Of a DNA stretch of 64,000 nt, positions 50,883-59,747 are shown in pieces. The DNA comes from Nocardioides sp. (GTDB lineage Bacteria; Actinomycetota; Actinomycetes; Propionibacteriales; Nocardioidaceae). Under the pieces are notes generated by a model, which searched no databases, was not told the origin of the DNA, and saw only the letters and a program-made list of their open reading frames with translations. The position numbers and the translations under genes are program-made. Each line of letters begins with the position of its first letter. The stretch's first letter is position 1. Location of the stretch: NCBI GenBank assembly GCA_020636915.1, contig JACJWV010000004.1, forward strand, positions 204,227-268,226, written 5' to 3'.

Positions 50883-52250
50883 ATGACCAGCCAGATCGAT
50901 CCCGCAGCCCTGTACGGCAACCGCTTCATCACCCAGGAGGTGCCGAGCAAGGAGTTCCCGGCCGACGGCATGACGGGGGTGGACGCGATGCGGCTGGTCG
51001 CCGAGGACCTCGCGATCGAGGGCGACCCGGCCCGCAACCTCGCGACCTTCGTGACGACCTGGATGGAGCCCGAGGCGCAGCGGCTGATCGCGGCCAACCT
51101 GCACCGCAACTTCATCGACCACGCCGAGTACCCGCGCACGGCCGAGATCGAGCAGCGCTGCATCCGGATGCTCGCCGACCTCTTCCACGCCCCCGGCCCG
51201 ACGACCGGAGCCCGCACCCAGGGCTCGTCCGAGGCGATCATGCTCGGCGCCCTGTCGCTGAAGTGGAAGTGGCGCGAGCGCCAGGAGGCGGCCGGCCGGC
51301 CCACCGACCGACCCAACCTCGTCTTCGGCGGCGACGTGCACGTCGTGTGGGAGAAGTTCTGCCGCTACTTCGACGTCGAGCCGCGGATCGTGCCGCTCCG
51401 TCCGGACAAGTACACGATCGGCCCCGAGGACGTCGAGCCCCACCTGGACGAGAACACGATCGGCGTCGCCGCCGTGCTCGGCACGACGTTCACCGGCCAC
51501 CGCGACGACATCGTCGGGATCAACGACCTGCTGCTGCGGATCCGCGACGAGCGCGACATGGACATCCCGCTCCACATCGACGGCGCCAGTGGCGGCTTCG
51601 TCTGGCCGTTCCTCTACCCGGACTCGCCCTGGGACTTCCGGCTCGAGCAGGTCCGCTCGATCAACGTCTCCGGCCACAAGTTCGGCCTCGTCTACCCCGG
51701 CATCGGGTGGCTGGTCTTCCGGTCGCGCGACGACCTCGCCGAGCCGCTGGTGTTCAAGGAGAACTACCTGGGCAAGACCGACGAGACCTTCACGCTGAAC
51801 TTCTCGACCGGCTCGTCGATGGTGATCGCGCAGTACTACAACTTCGTGCGCTTCGGGCGCAGCGGCTACTCCTACATCATGAAGAACATGCAGGCGAACG
51901 CCGAGCAGCTCGCCGACCTCATCCAGGACGTCGGGCGCTTCGAGGTCATCGGCCGCGGCGAGGAGCAGCTCCCCCTGGTGGCCTTCAAGCTCGCCGGTCC
52001 CGAGGCGTTCGACGAGTTCGACGTGGCCTGGCAGCTCTCGGCCGAGCGCGGCTGGATGGTGCCGGCCTACACGATGCCGCCCGACGCGCAGGAGGTGACG
52101 ATCATGCGCGCGCTGGTGAAGGAGACGATGAGCCGCGAGCACGTCGACACCCTCGCCCGCGACATCCACGACGCGTGCGACACCCTGACCGCCAAGGGCG
52201 GGGCGCACGACTCCGAGCGGGCCAAGATGGTGACCGGCCCGGGTCACTGA
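50883..52250 (+). CDS. gadB: Glutamate decarboxylase
   Basis: PLP enzyme converting glutamate to GABA and CO2 with consumption of a proton. The 455-residue protein has the N-terminal LYGNRFITQEVPSKEFP, TTGARTQGSSEAIMLG and the PLP lysine in NVSGHKFGLVYPG (about residue 270), typical for GadA/B. The ATG at 50883 follows CAGGAGGAC. No glutamate-GABA antiporter is adjacent, so a metabolic rather than pure acid-resistance role is possible. The family is certain. Confidence 0.95.
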   Translation: MTSQIDPAALYGNRFITQEVPSKEFPADGMTGVDAMRLVAEDLAIEGDPARNLATFVTTWMEPEAQRLIAANLHRNFIDHAEYPRTAEIEQRCIRMLADLFHAPGPTTGARTQGSSEAIMLGALSLKWKWRERQEAAGRPTDRPNLVFGGDVHVVWEKFCRYFDVEPRIVPLRPDKYTIGPEDVEPHLDENTIGVAAVLGTTFTGHRDDIVGINDLLLRIRDERDMDIPLHIDGASGGFVWPFLYPDSPWDFRLEQVRSINVSGHKFGLVYPGIGWLVFRSRDDLAEPLVFKENYLGKTDETFTLNFSTGSSMVIAQYYNFVRFGRSGYSYIMKNMQANAEQLADLIQDVGRFEVIGRGEEQLPLVAFKLAGPEAFDEFDVAWQLSAERGWMVPAYTMPPDAQEVTIMRALVKETMSREHVDTLARDIHDACDTLTAKGGAHDSERAKMVTGPGH

Positions 52251-52414
52251 GCCGGGACTCGGCGCTCCTGACCTGCTGACCTGCAAACGCTCCGGCGGAC
52301 GTCATCCGGTCTGGCTGCATCCGCGACCTGGGCGTCTGACCTCCCGCAGGACGTCATGCGACCCGGTCGCCCCGGCAGCCAGCTCGTCTGACGCCTTCGC
52401 TGCGGCGGGTACAG

Positions 52415-53509
52415 CTAGCTCAGGTCGACGATCGCGGCCACGGGGCCGCCGCCGTCGGGGCCCTGGTGGGCAGCCGAGACCGAGACGAAGACGGCGGGGT
52501 CGCCGGTGACGGCGGCGGTGACACCGCCGACGCAGGCCTTGATCTGGCGGTGCCAGTGCACGTCGGAGTCGTCGAGCATCGCGTTGCGGCGGCCGCGGAC
52601 CTGGCCGTCCTGGGACGCCTCGCACTTGAGGAACACGTTGACCAGGCGGCCGTCGATGTCGGAGGTGCGCGGGCGGTCGGGCAGGTCGAGGCCGGCGTCG
52701 CGGATCGCCTCCCAGATGCCGTCCTGGTCGAGGGCGTCCTTCATCACCGAGTGGCCGATCCGGTAGCGGCCCCCGACGCCGGGGGCGTTGCCGACCACCA
52801 CGACCTGCGCCTGGTCGAGCTCGACGCCCGACGAGCACGAGGCGACCGAGGAGAAGAGCGAGCGGTCGTGCATGACGTCCTCGTCGGACGGCATCTCGAT
52901 CTCGCCGAGCGCGACCGCGATGCCCAGGGCGGTGCAGCCGTTGGAGAGGTCCATCGACTCGTGGGTGTGCTCGGTCCACACCGTCTCGCCGCGCGACTTG
53001 GCGTCGCGGATCGTGTGGATGGTCAGCAGCGGGGTCTTGGTCTGCACGTAGTGCACGTCGCCCGGGTCGGTGATCCCCGCCCGCTCCATCGCGACCTTCA
53101 CCGCGTCGGCGACCTTGGTGATCATCGCGGTGCGCCCGATGTCCTCGGGGGCCAGGCGCTCGCTCATCGCGAAGCCGACCGTCAACCGGGGCTCGTCGGT
53201 CGGCTCGGCGTCGGTCGTCGCGAAGATCGTCGCGTGCGGGCTGATCACCCCGTCGGTGCCGCCGGACCACACGATCGGGACCTGCCGGACGGCGTCGGGG
53301 TCGGCGCCCTTCTCGACGAGCACCTCGCGGAACGCCCGGTCGGCGATGATCCGCGTGTAGTCGTTGACGCCGCCGTTGCCCTCCGTCTTGCCGATGATCG
53401 CGATCACGCGGTCGGCCTGCATGACCCCGTCGTCGATCAGCTGCGCGAGCTCGCTCGCGTCGGCGACGGAGTGGATCGGGACCTTGCGTACTTCGATCGC
53501 GCTCGGCAT
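52415..53509 (-). CDS. Ring-opening amidohydrolase (cyanuric acid amidohydrolase/barbiturase family)
   Basis: A 364-residue protein with the three-fold family architecture. Each repeat contributes a serine motif: VWSGGTDGVISPHATIF (about residue 81), SSVASCSSGVELDQ (about 230) and VSVSAAHQGPDGGGPVAAIV near the C-terminus. Lys residues of the Ser-Lys dyads, GKTEGNGGVNDYTR and KCEASQDGQVRG, are present. It should open a cyclic amide, such as barbiturate or cyanurate. ATG 53509 follows GAGAGGAAG. It is directly downstream of a carbamate kinase, a pairing that suggests recovery of energy from a carbamoylated product. Confidence 0.88.
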   Translation of the reverse strand: MPSAIEVRKVPIHSVADASELAQLIDDGVMQADRVIAIIGKTEGNGGVNDYTRIIADRAFREVLVEKGADPDAVRQVPIVWSGGTDGVISPHATIFATTDAEPTDEPRLTVGFAMSERLAPEDIGRTAMITKVADAVKVAMERAGITDPGDVHYVQTKTPLLTIHTIRDAKSRGETVWTEHTHESMDLSNGCTALGIAVALGEIEMPSDEDVMHDRSLFSSVASCSSGVELDQAQVVVVGNAPGVGGRYRIGHSVMKDALDQDGIWEAIRDAGLDLPDRPRTSDIDGRLVNVFLKCEASQDGQVRGRRNAMLDDSDVHWHRQIKACVGGVTAAVTGDPAVFVSVSAAHQGPDGGGPVAAIVDLS

Positions 53510-53530
53510 GGGGACTTCCTCTCGGTGTGG

Positions 53531-53554
53531 GGTCTCGACAAGCTCGACCACCGG
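53531..53554. repeat. REP-like element in the gap before the amidohydrolase gene
   Basis: GGTCTCGACAAGCTCGACCACCGG fills the gap between the carbamate kinase and the amidohydrolase. This word and close variants are, from general experience, dispersed many times in high-GC actinobacterial genomes. Its arms (GGTC-CGA and TCG-ACC) are partly self-complementary. It is translated as VVELVET in an upstream extension of the amidohydrolase frame, which is why that extension was rejected. A single copy is visible here. Confidence 0.6.
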
Positions 53555-54496
53555 CTAGGGACGGTCGGGTACGACGACGGTGCCGGCGTCGCCCCGGATG
53601 GCATCGGCGATGTGGGCGAGGTCGGTGATGACCGCCCGGGTCCCGCCCTGCTCGACGAAGCGGCAGGCCGCGTCGACCTTGGGACCCATCGACCCGCTGG
53701 CGAAGTGCCCCTCGGCGGCGTACCCGCGCAGGTCGGAGACGGTGACGGTGCCGAGCGGCTCGGCGTCGGGAGCGCCGAAGCGCAGCACGGCGTGGGGCAC
53801 GTCGGTCCCGATCACCAGGACGTCGGCGGACACGGTGCGGGCGAGCAGCGCCGCGCCGAGGTCCTTGTCGATCACGGCCTCCACCCCGCGCAGCGACCCG
53901 TCGGCCTCCTCGACGACGGGGATGCCACCACCGCCGTTGGCGACGACGACGAACCCGGCCTCGACCAGCGCCTGCACGGCCGCGGCGTCGACGATCCGCA
54001 GCGGCTCCGGCGAGGCGACCACGCGCCGCCAGCCCTTCTCACCGCGGTCCTCCCAGGTCTCGCCGTGCTCGACGAGCACCGCGGCGTCCTGCGCCGGGAG
54101 GAACCGGCCGATCGGCTTGGTCGGCCGGTGGAAGCCGGGGTCGTCGGCGTCGACCAGGGCGCGGGTGACGACGGTCGCGGTGCGCCGGTCGACCCCGCGC
54201 TCGGCGAGGGCGGCCTCCAGCGCGTTCATGAGCACGAAGCCGAGGGTCGCCTGGGTCTGGGCGCCGCACCAGTCCAGCGGCACGGGTGGGACGACGGCGG
54301 CGGCGAGCTCGTTCTTGACCAGCAGGTTGCCGACCTGCGGCCCGTTGCCGTGGGTGATCACGACCTCGACGTCGGCGTCGAGCAGGTCCGCGACCTCGGC
54401 CATCGCGACCCGGGCGGCGGCGATCTGGTCCTCGGGCCGGGCCCGGCCCTCGGCGTTCGTCATGGCGTTGCCACCGAGCGCGAGCAGGACCCTCAT
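53555..54496 (-). CDS. Carbamate kinase, second copy
   Basis: A 313-residue carbamate kinase: MRVLLALGGNAM, THGNGPQVGNL, ANGGGGIPVV, VIDKDLGAALLA and SGSMGPKVDAACRFVE are present. It differs considerably from the 306-residue arcC at 3763-4683 (for example, LDWCGAQTQATLGF against LDMLGAQSEGMIGY), so it is not a recent duplicate. It precedes the ring-opening amidohydrolase by 45 bases. It could serve this amidohydrolase pathway, the second arginine deiminase module or both. Confidence 0.93.
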   Translation of the reverse strand: MRVLLALGGNAMTNAEGRARPEDQIAAARVAMAEVADLLDADVEVVITHGNGPQVGNLLVKNELAAAVVPPVPLDWCGAQTQATLGFVLMNALEAALAERGVDRRTATVVTRALVDADDPGFHRPTKPIGRFLPAQDAAVLVEHGETWEDRGEKGWRRVVASPEPLRIVDAAAVQALVEAGFVVVANGGGGIPVVEEADGSLRGVEAVIDKDLGAALLARTVSADVLVIGTDVPHAVLRFGAPDAEPLGTVTVSDLRGYAAEGHFASGSMGPKVDAACRFVEQGGTRAVITDLAHIADAIRGDAGTVVVPDRP

Positions 54497-54575
54497 GCGA
54501 CGAACCTAGTGACCTCGCGGTCGGCGGGCACCGTGCCCGGCGACGACGAACCGGCCGCGTCGCTGGCAACTGTTG

Positions 54576-55316
54576 CTAACGCCCGCCCGCGACCCGCAGC
54601 GTCGTGCCGGCGACGTACGACGCCTCGTCGCTCATCAGCCACGCGATCGCGTCCGCCACCTCGTGCGGCTCGCCCGCCCGGCCCAGCGGGACCGCTGCCG
54701 CGACCCGGTCCGCACGACCCGGCTCGCCGGCGTCGGCGTGGATCCGGGTGCGCACGACACCGGGTGCGACGCCCACGACCCGGACGCCGTCGCCCGCGAC
54801 CTCCTGGGCGAGGCCCCGCGTGAGCGCGTCGACGCCGGCCTTCGCGGCGGCGTACTGCACGTACTCCCCCGGCGCACCCAGCGTCGCGGCGCCCGAGCTG
54901 ACGTTGACCAGGACACCACCGCGACCGCCGTACGAGGTGCCCATCGCCCGGACCGCGGCCCGGGCGACGAGGAGCGCGGCGGTGAGGTTCAGGTCGACGG
55001 TCGCCTCGATGACCTCGACCGGGGTCTCGGCGAGCGGCCCGAGGTGGAGGGTGGCGCCCGCGTTGTTGACGACGCCGGTCACCGGCCCGGCCGCCTCGAA
55101 CAGCCGGTCCACACCAGCCGGGTCGGTGAGGTCGACCCGGACGGTGGTGCAGTGGGCGCCGGCGTCCTCGGCGGCCAGACGGGTCTCCTCGGCGGCCCGG
55201 TCGTCGCGGGCGTAGCCGAGCACCAGGTCGTGCCCGTCGCGCGCCAGCCGGAGGGCGGTCGCGGCACCGATGCCCCGCGTCCCGCCGGTGACCAGCGTGC
55301 GGCGATCCGCGGTCAC
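54576..55316 (-). CDS. Short-chain dehydrogenase/reductase
   Basis: A 246-residue classical SDR. TGGTRGIGAATALRLA is the NAD(P)-binding motif, VVNNAGA is next, and the catalytic S-Y-K is in NVSSGAATL and YVQYAAAKAG. Downstream LGRAGEPHEVADAIAWLMSDEASYVAGTTLRVAGG is typical of FabG-like 3-oxoacyl reductases. The GTG at 55316 overlaps the cupin stop. The substrate is unknown. Confidence 0.87.
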   Translation of the reverse strand: MTADRRTLVTGGTRGIGAATALRLARDGHDLVLGYARDDRAAEETRLAAEDAGAHCTTVRVDLTDPAGVDRLFEAAGPVTGVVNNAGATLHLGPLAETPVEVIEATVDLNLTAALLVARAAVRAMGTSYGGRGGVLVNVSSGAATLGAPGEYVQYAAAKAGVDALTRGLAQEVAGDGVRVVGVAPGVVRTRIHADAGEPGRADRVAAAVPLGRAGEPHEVADAIAWLMSDEASYVAGTTLRVAGGR

Positions 55317-55720
55317 GGCGCGAGCTCGAAGTCGGCGAAGTCGAAGCCCGGGGACACCAGGCAGCTGACCAGGGCGTCGGCGTCGCGGGGCCGGGTGCGC
55401 TGCCACGTGCCGGCGGGGACCAGCGCCTGCGGGTGGCCCGGGTCCACGTCGACCGTCGTCGCAGGCGACGGCGCCGCCCCGACGCCCCCGAGCTCCAGGG
55501 TGACCGCACCGGAGTGGGCGAGCCACACCTCGTCCGAGGCGACCCGGTGCCAGGCGGACGACTCGCCGGCCGGCAGCAGGAAGTAGATCAGCGTCGCGGT
55601 CGGCCGCACCCGGCCGTCCGGGAGCGAGACGGTCTCCGGCGCGACCCAGGTCTGGCGGTACCAGCCGCCCTCGGGGTGCGGCCGGAGGTCCAGGACGTCG
55701 GCGAGCTCTGGTCGGTCCAC
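55313..55720 (-). CDS. Cupin_5/DUF985 family protein
   Basis: A 135-residue cupin with the family start LDLRPHPEGGWYRQTW, then TLIYFLLPAGESSAWHRVASDEVWLAHSG, QALVPAGTWQRTRP and the C-terminal SCLVSPGFDFADFEL. GTG 55720 is chosen because it leads directly into the conserved domain; GTG 55744 would add eight residues. It is coupled to the SDR by a GTGA overlap and divergent from the AIM24 gene. Biochemical role unknown. Confidence 0.82.
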   Translation of the reverse strand: MDRPELADVLDLRPHPEGGWYRQTWVAPETVSLPDGRVRPTATLIYFLLPAGESSAWHRVASDEVWLAHSGAVTLELGGVGAAPSPATTVDVDPGHPQALVPAGTWQRTRPRDADALVSCLVSPGFDFADFELAP

Positions 55721-55821
55721 GTGGAGGAGTCTGCCTCGTCCCACGGTGCGGAGCGTGCCGGATCACTAGGCTCGCCTCGTACCCACGACCCGGCTCGGGA
55801 CCCGCACAGGAAGAGGTGCCC

Positions 55822-56499
55822 ATGCAGACCGAAGTGCTCTACGGACCCGCGTACGCCGCCGCGAAGCTGACGCTCGCCCAGGGCGAGACCGTCCGGGCCG
55901 AGGCCGGCGCGATGCTCGCGATGTCGGCCGGCATCACGCTCGAGACCTCGACGCAGGGCGGCATCCTCAAGGGCCTCAAGCGCTCGGTCCTCGGCGGCGA
56001 GTCGTTCTTCATGAACACCTTCACCGCCCAGACCGCCGGCGCGGAGCTGTGGGTGGCGCCGTCCCTGCCCGGCGACGTCGTCGCGTGGCCGCACAACGGC
56101 ACGCTCTACGTGCAGTCGGGGTCGTACGTCGCCTCGTCGTCCGGCATCGAGATCGACTCCCACTGGGGCGGCGCGAAGACCTTCTTCTCCCGCGAGGGGC
56201 TCTTCATCCTCCGCGTCTCCGGGCAGGGCGAGCTGGTCCTCTCCAGCTACGGCGCGATCCACGCCGTCGACCTGCAGCCCGGCCAGACCTACACGGTCGA
56301 CACCGGCCACATGGTCGCCTGGACCGACGGCGTGCAGTACGCCGTGCGCAAGGTCGGCGGGTGGAAGTCGACCTTCCTCTCCGGCGAGGGTCTGGTCTGC
56401 GACCTCACCGGCCCCGGCCGGATCTACCTGCAGACGCGCAGCCAGGACGCGTTCCTGGACTGGCTGATCCCGAAGCTGCCGCAGCCCAGCAGCAGCTGA
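55822..56499 (+). CDS. AIM24/TIGR00266 family protein
   Basis: A 225-residue beta-rich soluble protein. Typical are the N-terminal VRAEAGAMLAMSAGITLET, ILKGLKRSVLGGESFFMNTFTA and AVDLQPGQTYTVDTGHMVAWTDGVQYAVRKVGGWKSTFLSGEGLVCDLTGPG. The family is widespread, of uncertain role, related to a yeast mitochondrial protein. ATG 55822 follows AGGAAGAGG. It ends before a strong shared terminator. Confidence 0.9.
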   Translation: MQTEVLYGPAYAAAKLTLAQGETVRAEAGAMLAMSAGITLETSTQGGILKGLKRSVLGGESFFMNTFTAQTAGAELWVAPSLPGDVVAWPHNGTLYVQSGSYVASSSGIEIDSHWGGAKTFFSREGLFILRVSGQGELVLSSYGAIHAVDLQPGQTYTVDTGHMVAWTDGVQYAVRKVGGWKSTFLSGEGLVCDLTGPGRIYLQTRSQDAFLDWLIPKLPQPSSS

Positions 56500-56511
56500 G
56501 CACCGTGCTGA

Positions 56512-56551
56512 ACCGTCCTGCGCCGGCCCACGCGGGCCGGCGCAGGACGGT
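56512..56551. terminator. Bidirectional terminator hairpin
   Basis: ACCGTCCTGCGCCGGCCC (56512-56529) pairs perfectly with its complement at 56534-56551 around an ACGC loop. It lies between convergent AIM24 and META-domain genes, 12 and 5 bases from their stops. Confidence 0.9.
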
Positions 56552-56556
56552 CGGCG

Positions 56557-56988
56557 TCAGTCGGTCTCCGCGACGATGTCCGCGCCGTCAGAGGTCGTGA
56601 GCGTGAGCGTGTGGCCGTTGAGGAAGGCGTCGACGCCCTCGGTGAAGATGCCGGCGAGCCACTGGTCCTGCGCCATCAGCTCGTCGGAGCAGGCCTTCAT
56701 CGTGGCGGCCGCCGGACCGGTCCACTTCAGCGTGCCCGCGTCGACGGTGTAGCCGGCGGTCTGGGTGTTGCACCCGGCCTGGACCGCGAGGTTGCCGTCC
56801 TTGAAGTCGAGGGTGATCTGGGACTCCTTCACCAGGTCGTAGCCGGTGACCTCGACCGAGGTGAAGGTCGTGTCGTCGAGCTGGTCGGTGGTCGGCGGGC
56901 TGCCCTCGCGGCCGGACTCGCCGTCGGAGCCGCAGGCGGCGAGCAGGAAGGTGGTGGCGAGCAGGGCGAGCAGGGTACGGGGGCGCAT
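56557..56988 (-). CDS. META-domain lipoprotein
   Basis: A 143-residue secreted lipoprotein. The signal peptide MRPRTLLALLATTFLLAAC ends in a clear lipobox LAAC with Cys19 as the lipid anchor. The mature protein has the META/HslJ pattern, including LDFKDGNLAVQAGCNTQTAGYTVDAGTLKWTG and TMKACSDELMAQDQWLAGIF. HslJ-type proteins are linked to heat and antibiotic tolerance in E. coli; here function is unknown. It starts immediately after the arcA2 stop, suggesting read-through transcription. Confidence 0.88.
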   Translation of the reverse strand: MRPRTLLALLATTFLLAACGSDGESGREGSPPTTDQLDDTTFTSVEVTGYDLVKESQITLDFKDGNLAVQAGCNTQTAGYTVDAGTLKWTGPAAATMKACSDELMAQDQWLAGIFTEGVDAFLNGHTLTLTTSDGADIVAETD

Positions 56989-58236
56989 TCAGAACTCCAC
57001 GGGTTCACGGATGATCGGACAGGTCATGCAGTGACCGCCGCCGCGGCCGCGCCCGAGCTCGGCGCCGACGATCGTGATCACCTCGACCCCGGCCTTGCGG
57101 AGCAGGGTGTTGGTGAGCGTGTTGCGGTCGTAGGTGAAGACGACGCCGGGCTCGAGCGCGACGGCGTTGTTGCCGCTGTCCCACTGCTGGCGCTCGGACT
57201 GGTAGACGTCCCCACCGGTCTCGATGACGCGCAGCGAGGCCAGCCCGAGCGAGCGCGCGACGACGTCCACGAACGGCGTCGACCCCTCGTCGACGACCTC
57301 CACCCCCGGCGACCGGTCCGCGGGCAGGAGCGAGAAGGTGTGGACCGCGTCCATGATCTCGGGGTAGAGCGTGACGATGTCGCGGTCGGCGAACGTGAAG
57401 ACGGTGTCGAGGTGCATCGCGGCCCGCAGCTTCGGCATCCCGGCGACCACGACCCGCTCCGCGGCACCCTGGGCGAAGAGCGCGGACGCGACCTGGGTGA
57501 TCGCCTGCCGTGACGTGCGCTCGCTCATGCCCATGAGCACGACGCCGTTCCCGACGGGCATGATGTCGCCGCCCTCGAAGCTGGCCTGGCCCCACTCCTG
57601 CTCCGGGTCGCCCCACCACACGGTCGAGCCGACGTAGTCGGGGTGGAACTCGTAGATCGCCTTGTAGACCAGCGTCTCGTCCTTGCGGGCCGGCCAGTAG
57701 AGCGGGTTCATCGTCAGGCCGCCGTAGAGCCAGCAGGTCGTGTCGCGCGTGTAGAGCGTGTTCGGCAGCGGCGGCATCAGGTACTCACGGGCGCCGGTGG
57801 ACTCGCGCGCGAGCGAGAGGTACGGCGTGCGGAAGTCCTCCGGGAGGTCCTGCGTCGCGAGCCCGCCGATGAGGAACTCGGCGAGCTGCCGCGACGGCAG
57901 CGTCTCCAGGTAGCCACGCGTGGCGTCGACCAGGCCCAGGCCGACCCGGTTCGGCACGATCTTGCGGTCCAGCAGCCAGTCGCGGGCGCCCGGGACGTCG
58001 AGCGTCTGCGCGAGCAGGTCGTGCAGCTCGACGACCTCCACCCCCCGCTGGGTCATCTTGTTCACGAAGTCCGCGTGGTCGCGCTGCGCGTTCTCGACCC
58101 ACATCACGTCGTCGAAGAGCAGCTCGTCGTTGTTGCTCGGGGTGAGCCGGCGGTGCGCCAGCCCCGGCGCGCAGACCAGCACCTTGCGCAGCCGTCCGAC
58201 CTCCGAGTGCACGCCGTACGTCGCCGAGGTGGTCAT
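56989..58236 (-). CDS. arcA: Arginine deiminase, second copy
   Basis: A 415-residue enzyme with all motifs: the start YGVHSEVGRLRKVLVCAPGLAHRRLTPSN, TRDTTCWLYGG, FEGGDIMPVGNG, MHLDTVFTF and the catalytic GRGRGGGHCMTCP. It aligns with the arcA at the window start but is clearly diverged. It follows an ArcD-type antiporter by 15 bases, with no ornithine carbamoyltransferase here. Citrulline could be processed by arcB from the other operon, or exported. ATG 58236 gives the complete N-terminus. Confidence 0.95.
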   Translation of the reverse strand: MTTSATYGVHSEVGRLRKVLVCAPGLAHRRLTPSNNDELLFDDVMWVENAQRDHADFVNKMTQRGVEVVELHDLLAQTLDVPGARDWLLDRKIVPNRVGLGLVDATRGYLETLPSRQLAEFLIGGLATQDLPEDFRTPYLSLARESTGAREYLMPPLPNTLYTRDTTCWLYGGLTMNPLYWPARKDETLVYKAIYEFHPDYVGSTVWWGDPEQEWGQASFEGGDIMPVGNGVVLMGMSERTSRQAITQVASALFAQGAAERVVVAGMPKLRAAMHLDTVFTFADRDIVTLYPEIMDAVHTFSLLPADRSPGVEVVDEGSTPFVDVVARSLGLASLRVIETGGDVYQSERQQWDSGNNAVALEPGVVFTYDRNTLTNTLLRKAGVEVITIVGAELGRGRGGGHCMTCPIIREPVEF

Positions 58237-58251
58237 GGTCCAGCCTTCCTG

Positions 58252-59703
58252 TCAGAGGGTGATGCGCCCGGTCCAGAGACCGACGACGCCGGCCACGCCG
58301 CCGGCGACGATGAGGACGAACAGCCCGATCTCGGCGGGGCTGAACAGCCGCCGCCCGTGCTCGCTGCGGGCCTTGACGTAGAGGAGCGCGGCCGGCGCCA
58401 GGATCACGGTCATCAGCAGCACGAACTTCATGCCGGCCGCGTCGAAGAGGAAGATCGTGTACGCCGTGGCCGCCCCCGCGACGACCGTCTCCCGGCGGCG
58501 GACGCCGGGCGCGACGCCCTCGTAGGACTCACCGGTCAGGCCGAGCTTGAGGGCGTAGGCGGCGGCCAGGACGTAGGGCAGCAGCGACAGGCTGGTCGCC
58601 AGGTCCAGCATGAAGTTCAGGGCGTCGGTGACGAACAGCGTGAGCGCGAGGAGCGCCGTGACACCCATCGAGGTCACGACGAGCGCGGTGATCGGGGTGC
58701 CGGCCGCGTTCTCCTGGCCGAGGAACTCGGGGAAGTCGTCCTGCCGGGCCGGGATGTACATGACCTCGGCCGCCATCAGGGTCCAGGCCAGGTAGGCCCC
58801 CAGGACCGACACGACGACCGCGGCGCTGATGAACCACTCGCCCCAGTCGCCGACCACCGACTCGAACACCCCGACCATCGAGGGCTGGCGGGTGGCGGCG
58901 AGCTCCGGCTGCGGCACGACCGAGTAGCTCGAGAGCGTCACGAGCGCGAAGATCGACAGCACGCTGAGGAACCCCAGCACGGTGGCCCGGCCGACGTCCT
59001 CGCGACGCCGGGCGTAGCGCGAGTAGACGCTGGCGCCCTCGATGCCGATGAAGACGAACGTCGTGATGAGCATGGTGTTGCGGACCTGCTCGTCGAGCGA
59101 GCCGAGGTCGCCGTACCCGTAGGCGGTCCAGTTGTCGGCGAAGACGTCGGCGTCGAAGTGCCAGAAGAGCACCACGATGAAGACCAGGATCGGGACGATC
59201 TTGAGGACGGTGACGATCCGGTTGATGACCGCGGCGTCGCGGACCCCGCGCGCGATGAGGTAGTGGAACAGCCACACCCCCGCCGTCCCGACCGCGACCG
59301 CGAGCACCGTGTCGCCCTCGCCGAACCCGTCGAAGAACGCGCCGAGGGTGGATCCGATGAAGACCCAGTAGAAGGCGTTGCCCGCCACCGAGCTGGCCCA
59401 GAACCCGATCGCGGAGTTGAAGCCGGCGTAGTCGCCGAAGCCGGCCTTGGCGTAGATGAAGACACCCGAGTCGAGCTCCGGCTTGCGGATCGCGAGGGTC
59501 TGGAAGACGAAGGCCAGCATCAGCATGCCGGCGCCGGCGACGGCCCACGCGATCAGCGAGCCCAGGATGCCCGTCGCGACGCCGAAGCGCGCGGGGAGCG
59601 AGAAGACGCCGGCCCCGACCATGCCGCCGACGACCATCGCGGTGAGCGTCGGCACGCTCATCCTCGCGACGGTGCCGCCCGGTGCGGTCTCCGTGTACGT
59701 CAC
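58252..59703 (-). CDS. arcD: Arginine:ornithine antiporter, ArcD type
   Basis: A 483-residue APC-superfamily transporter. The ArcD/APA subfamily signature is plain: MVVGGMVGAGVFSLPARFG, LMLAFVFQTLAIRKPELDSGVFIYAKAGFGDYAGFNSAIGFW, and FEVEGASVYSRYARRREDVGRAT-like region (IEGASVYSRYARR). It exchanges arginine for ornithine across the membrane without energy cost. It is directly upstream of arcA2. The promoter lies in the 69-base gap behind it, where a 14-base palindrome is present. Confidence 0.9.
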   Translation of the reverse strand: MTYTETAPGGTVARMSVPTLTAMVVGGMVGAGVFSLPARFGVATGILGSLIAWAVAGAGMLMLAFVFQTLAIRKPELDSGVFIYAKAGFGDYAGFNSAIGFWASSVAGNAFYWVFIGSTLGAFFDGFGEGDTVLAVAVGTAGVWLFHYLIARGVRDAAVINRIVTVLKIVPILVFIVVLFWHFDADVFADNWTAYGYGDLGSLDEQVRNTMLITTFVFIGIEGASVYSRYARRREDVGRATVLGFLSVLSIFALVTLSSYSVVPQPELAATRQPSMVGVFESVVGDWGEWFISAAVVVSVLGAYLAWTLMAAEVMYIPARQDDFPEFLGQENAAGTPITALVVTSMGVTALLALTLFVTDALNFMLDLATSLSLLPYVLAAAYALKLGLTGESYEGVAPGVRRRETVVAGAATAYTIFLFDAAGMKFVLLMTVILAPAALLYVKARSEHGRRLFSPAEIGLFVLIVAGGVAGVVGLWTGRITL

Positions 59704-59747
59704 GTCCGGCAGCCTCCCCGAGGCGGCCCGGCGTCGCCTCCCCCGAT

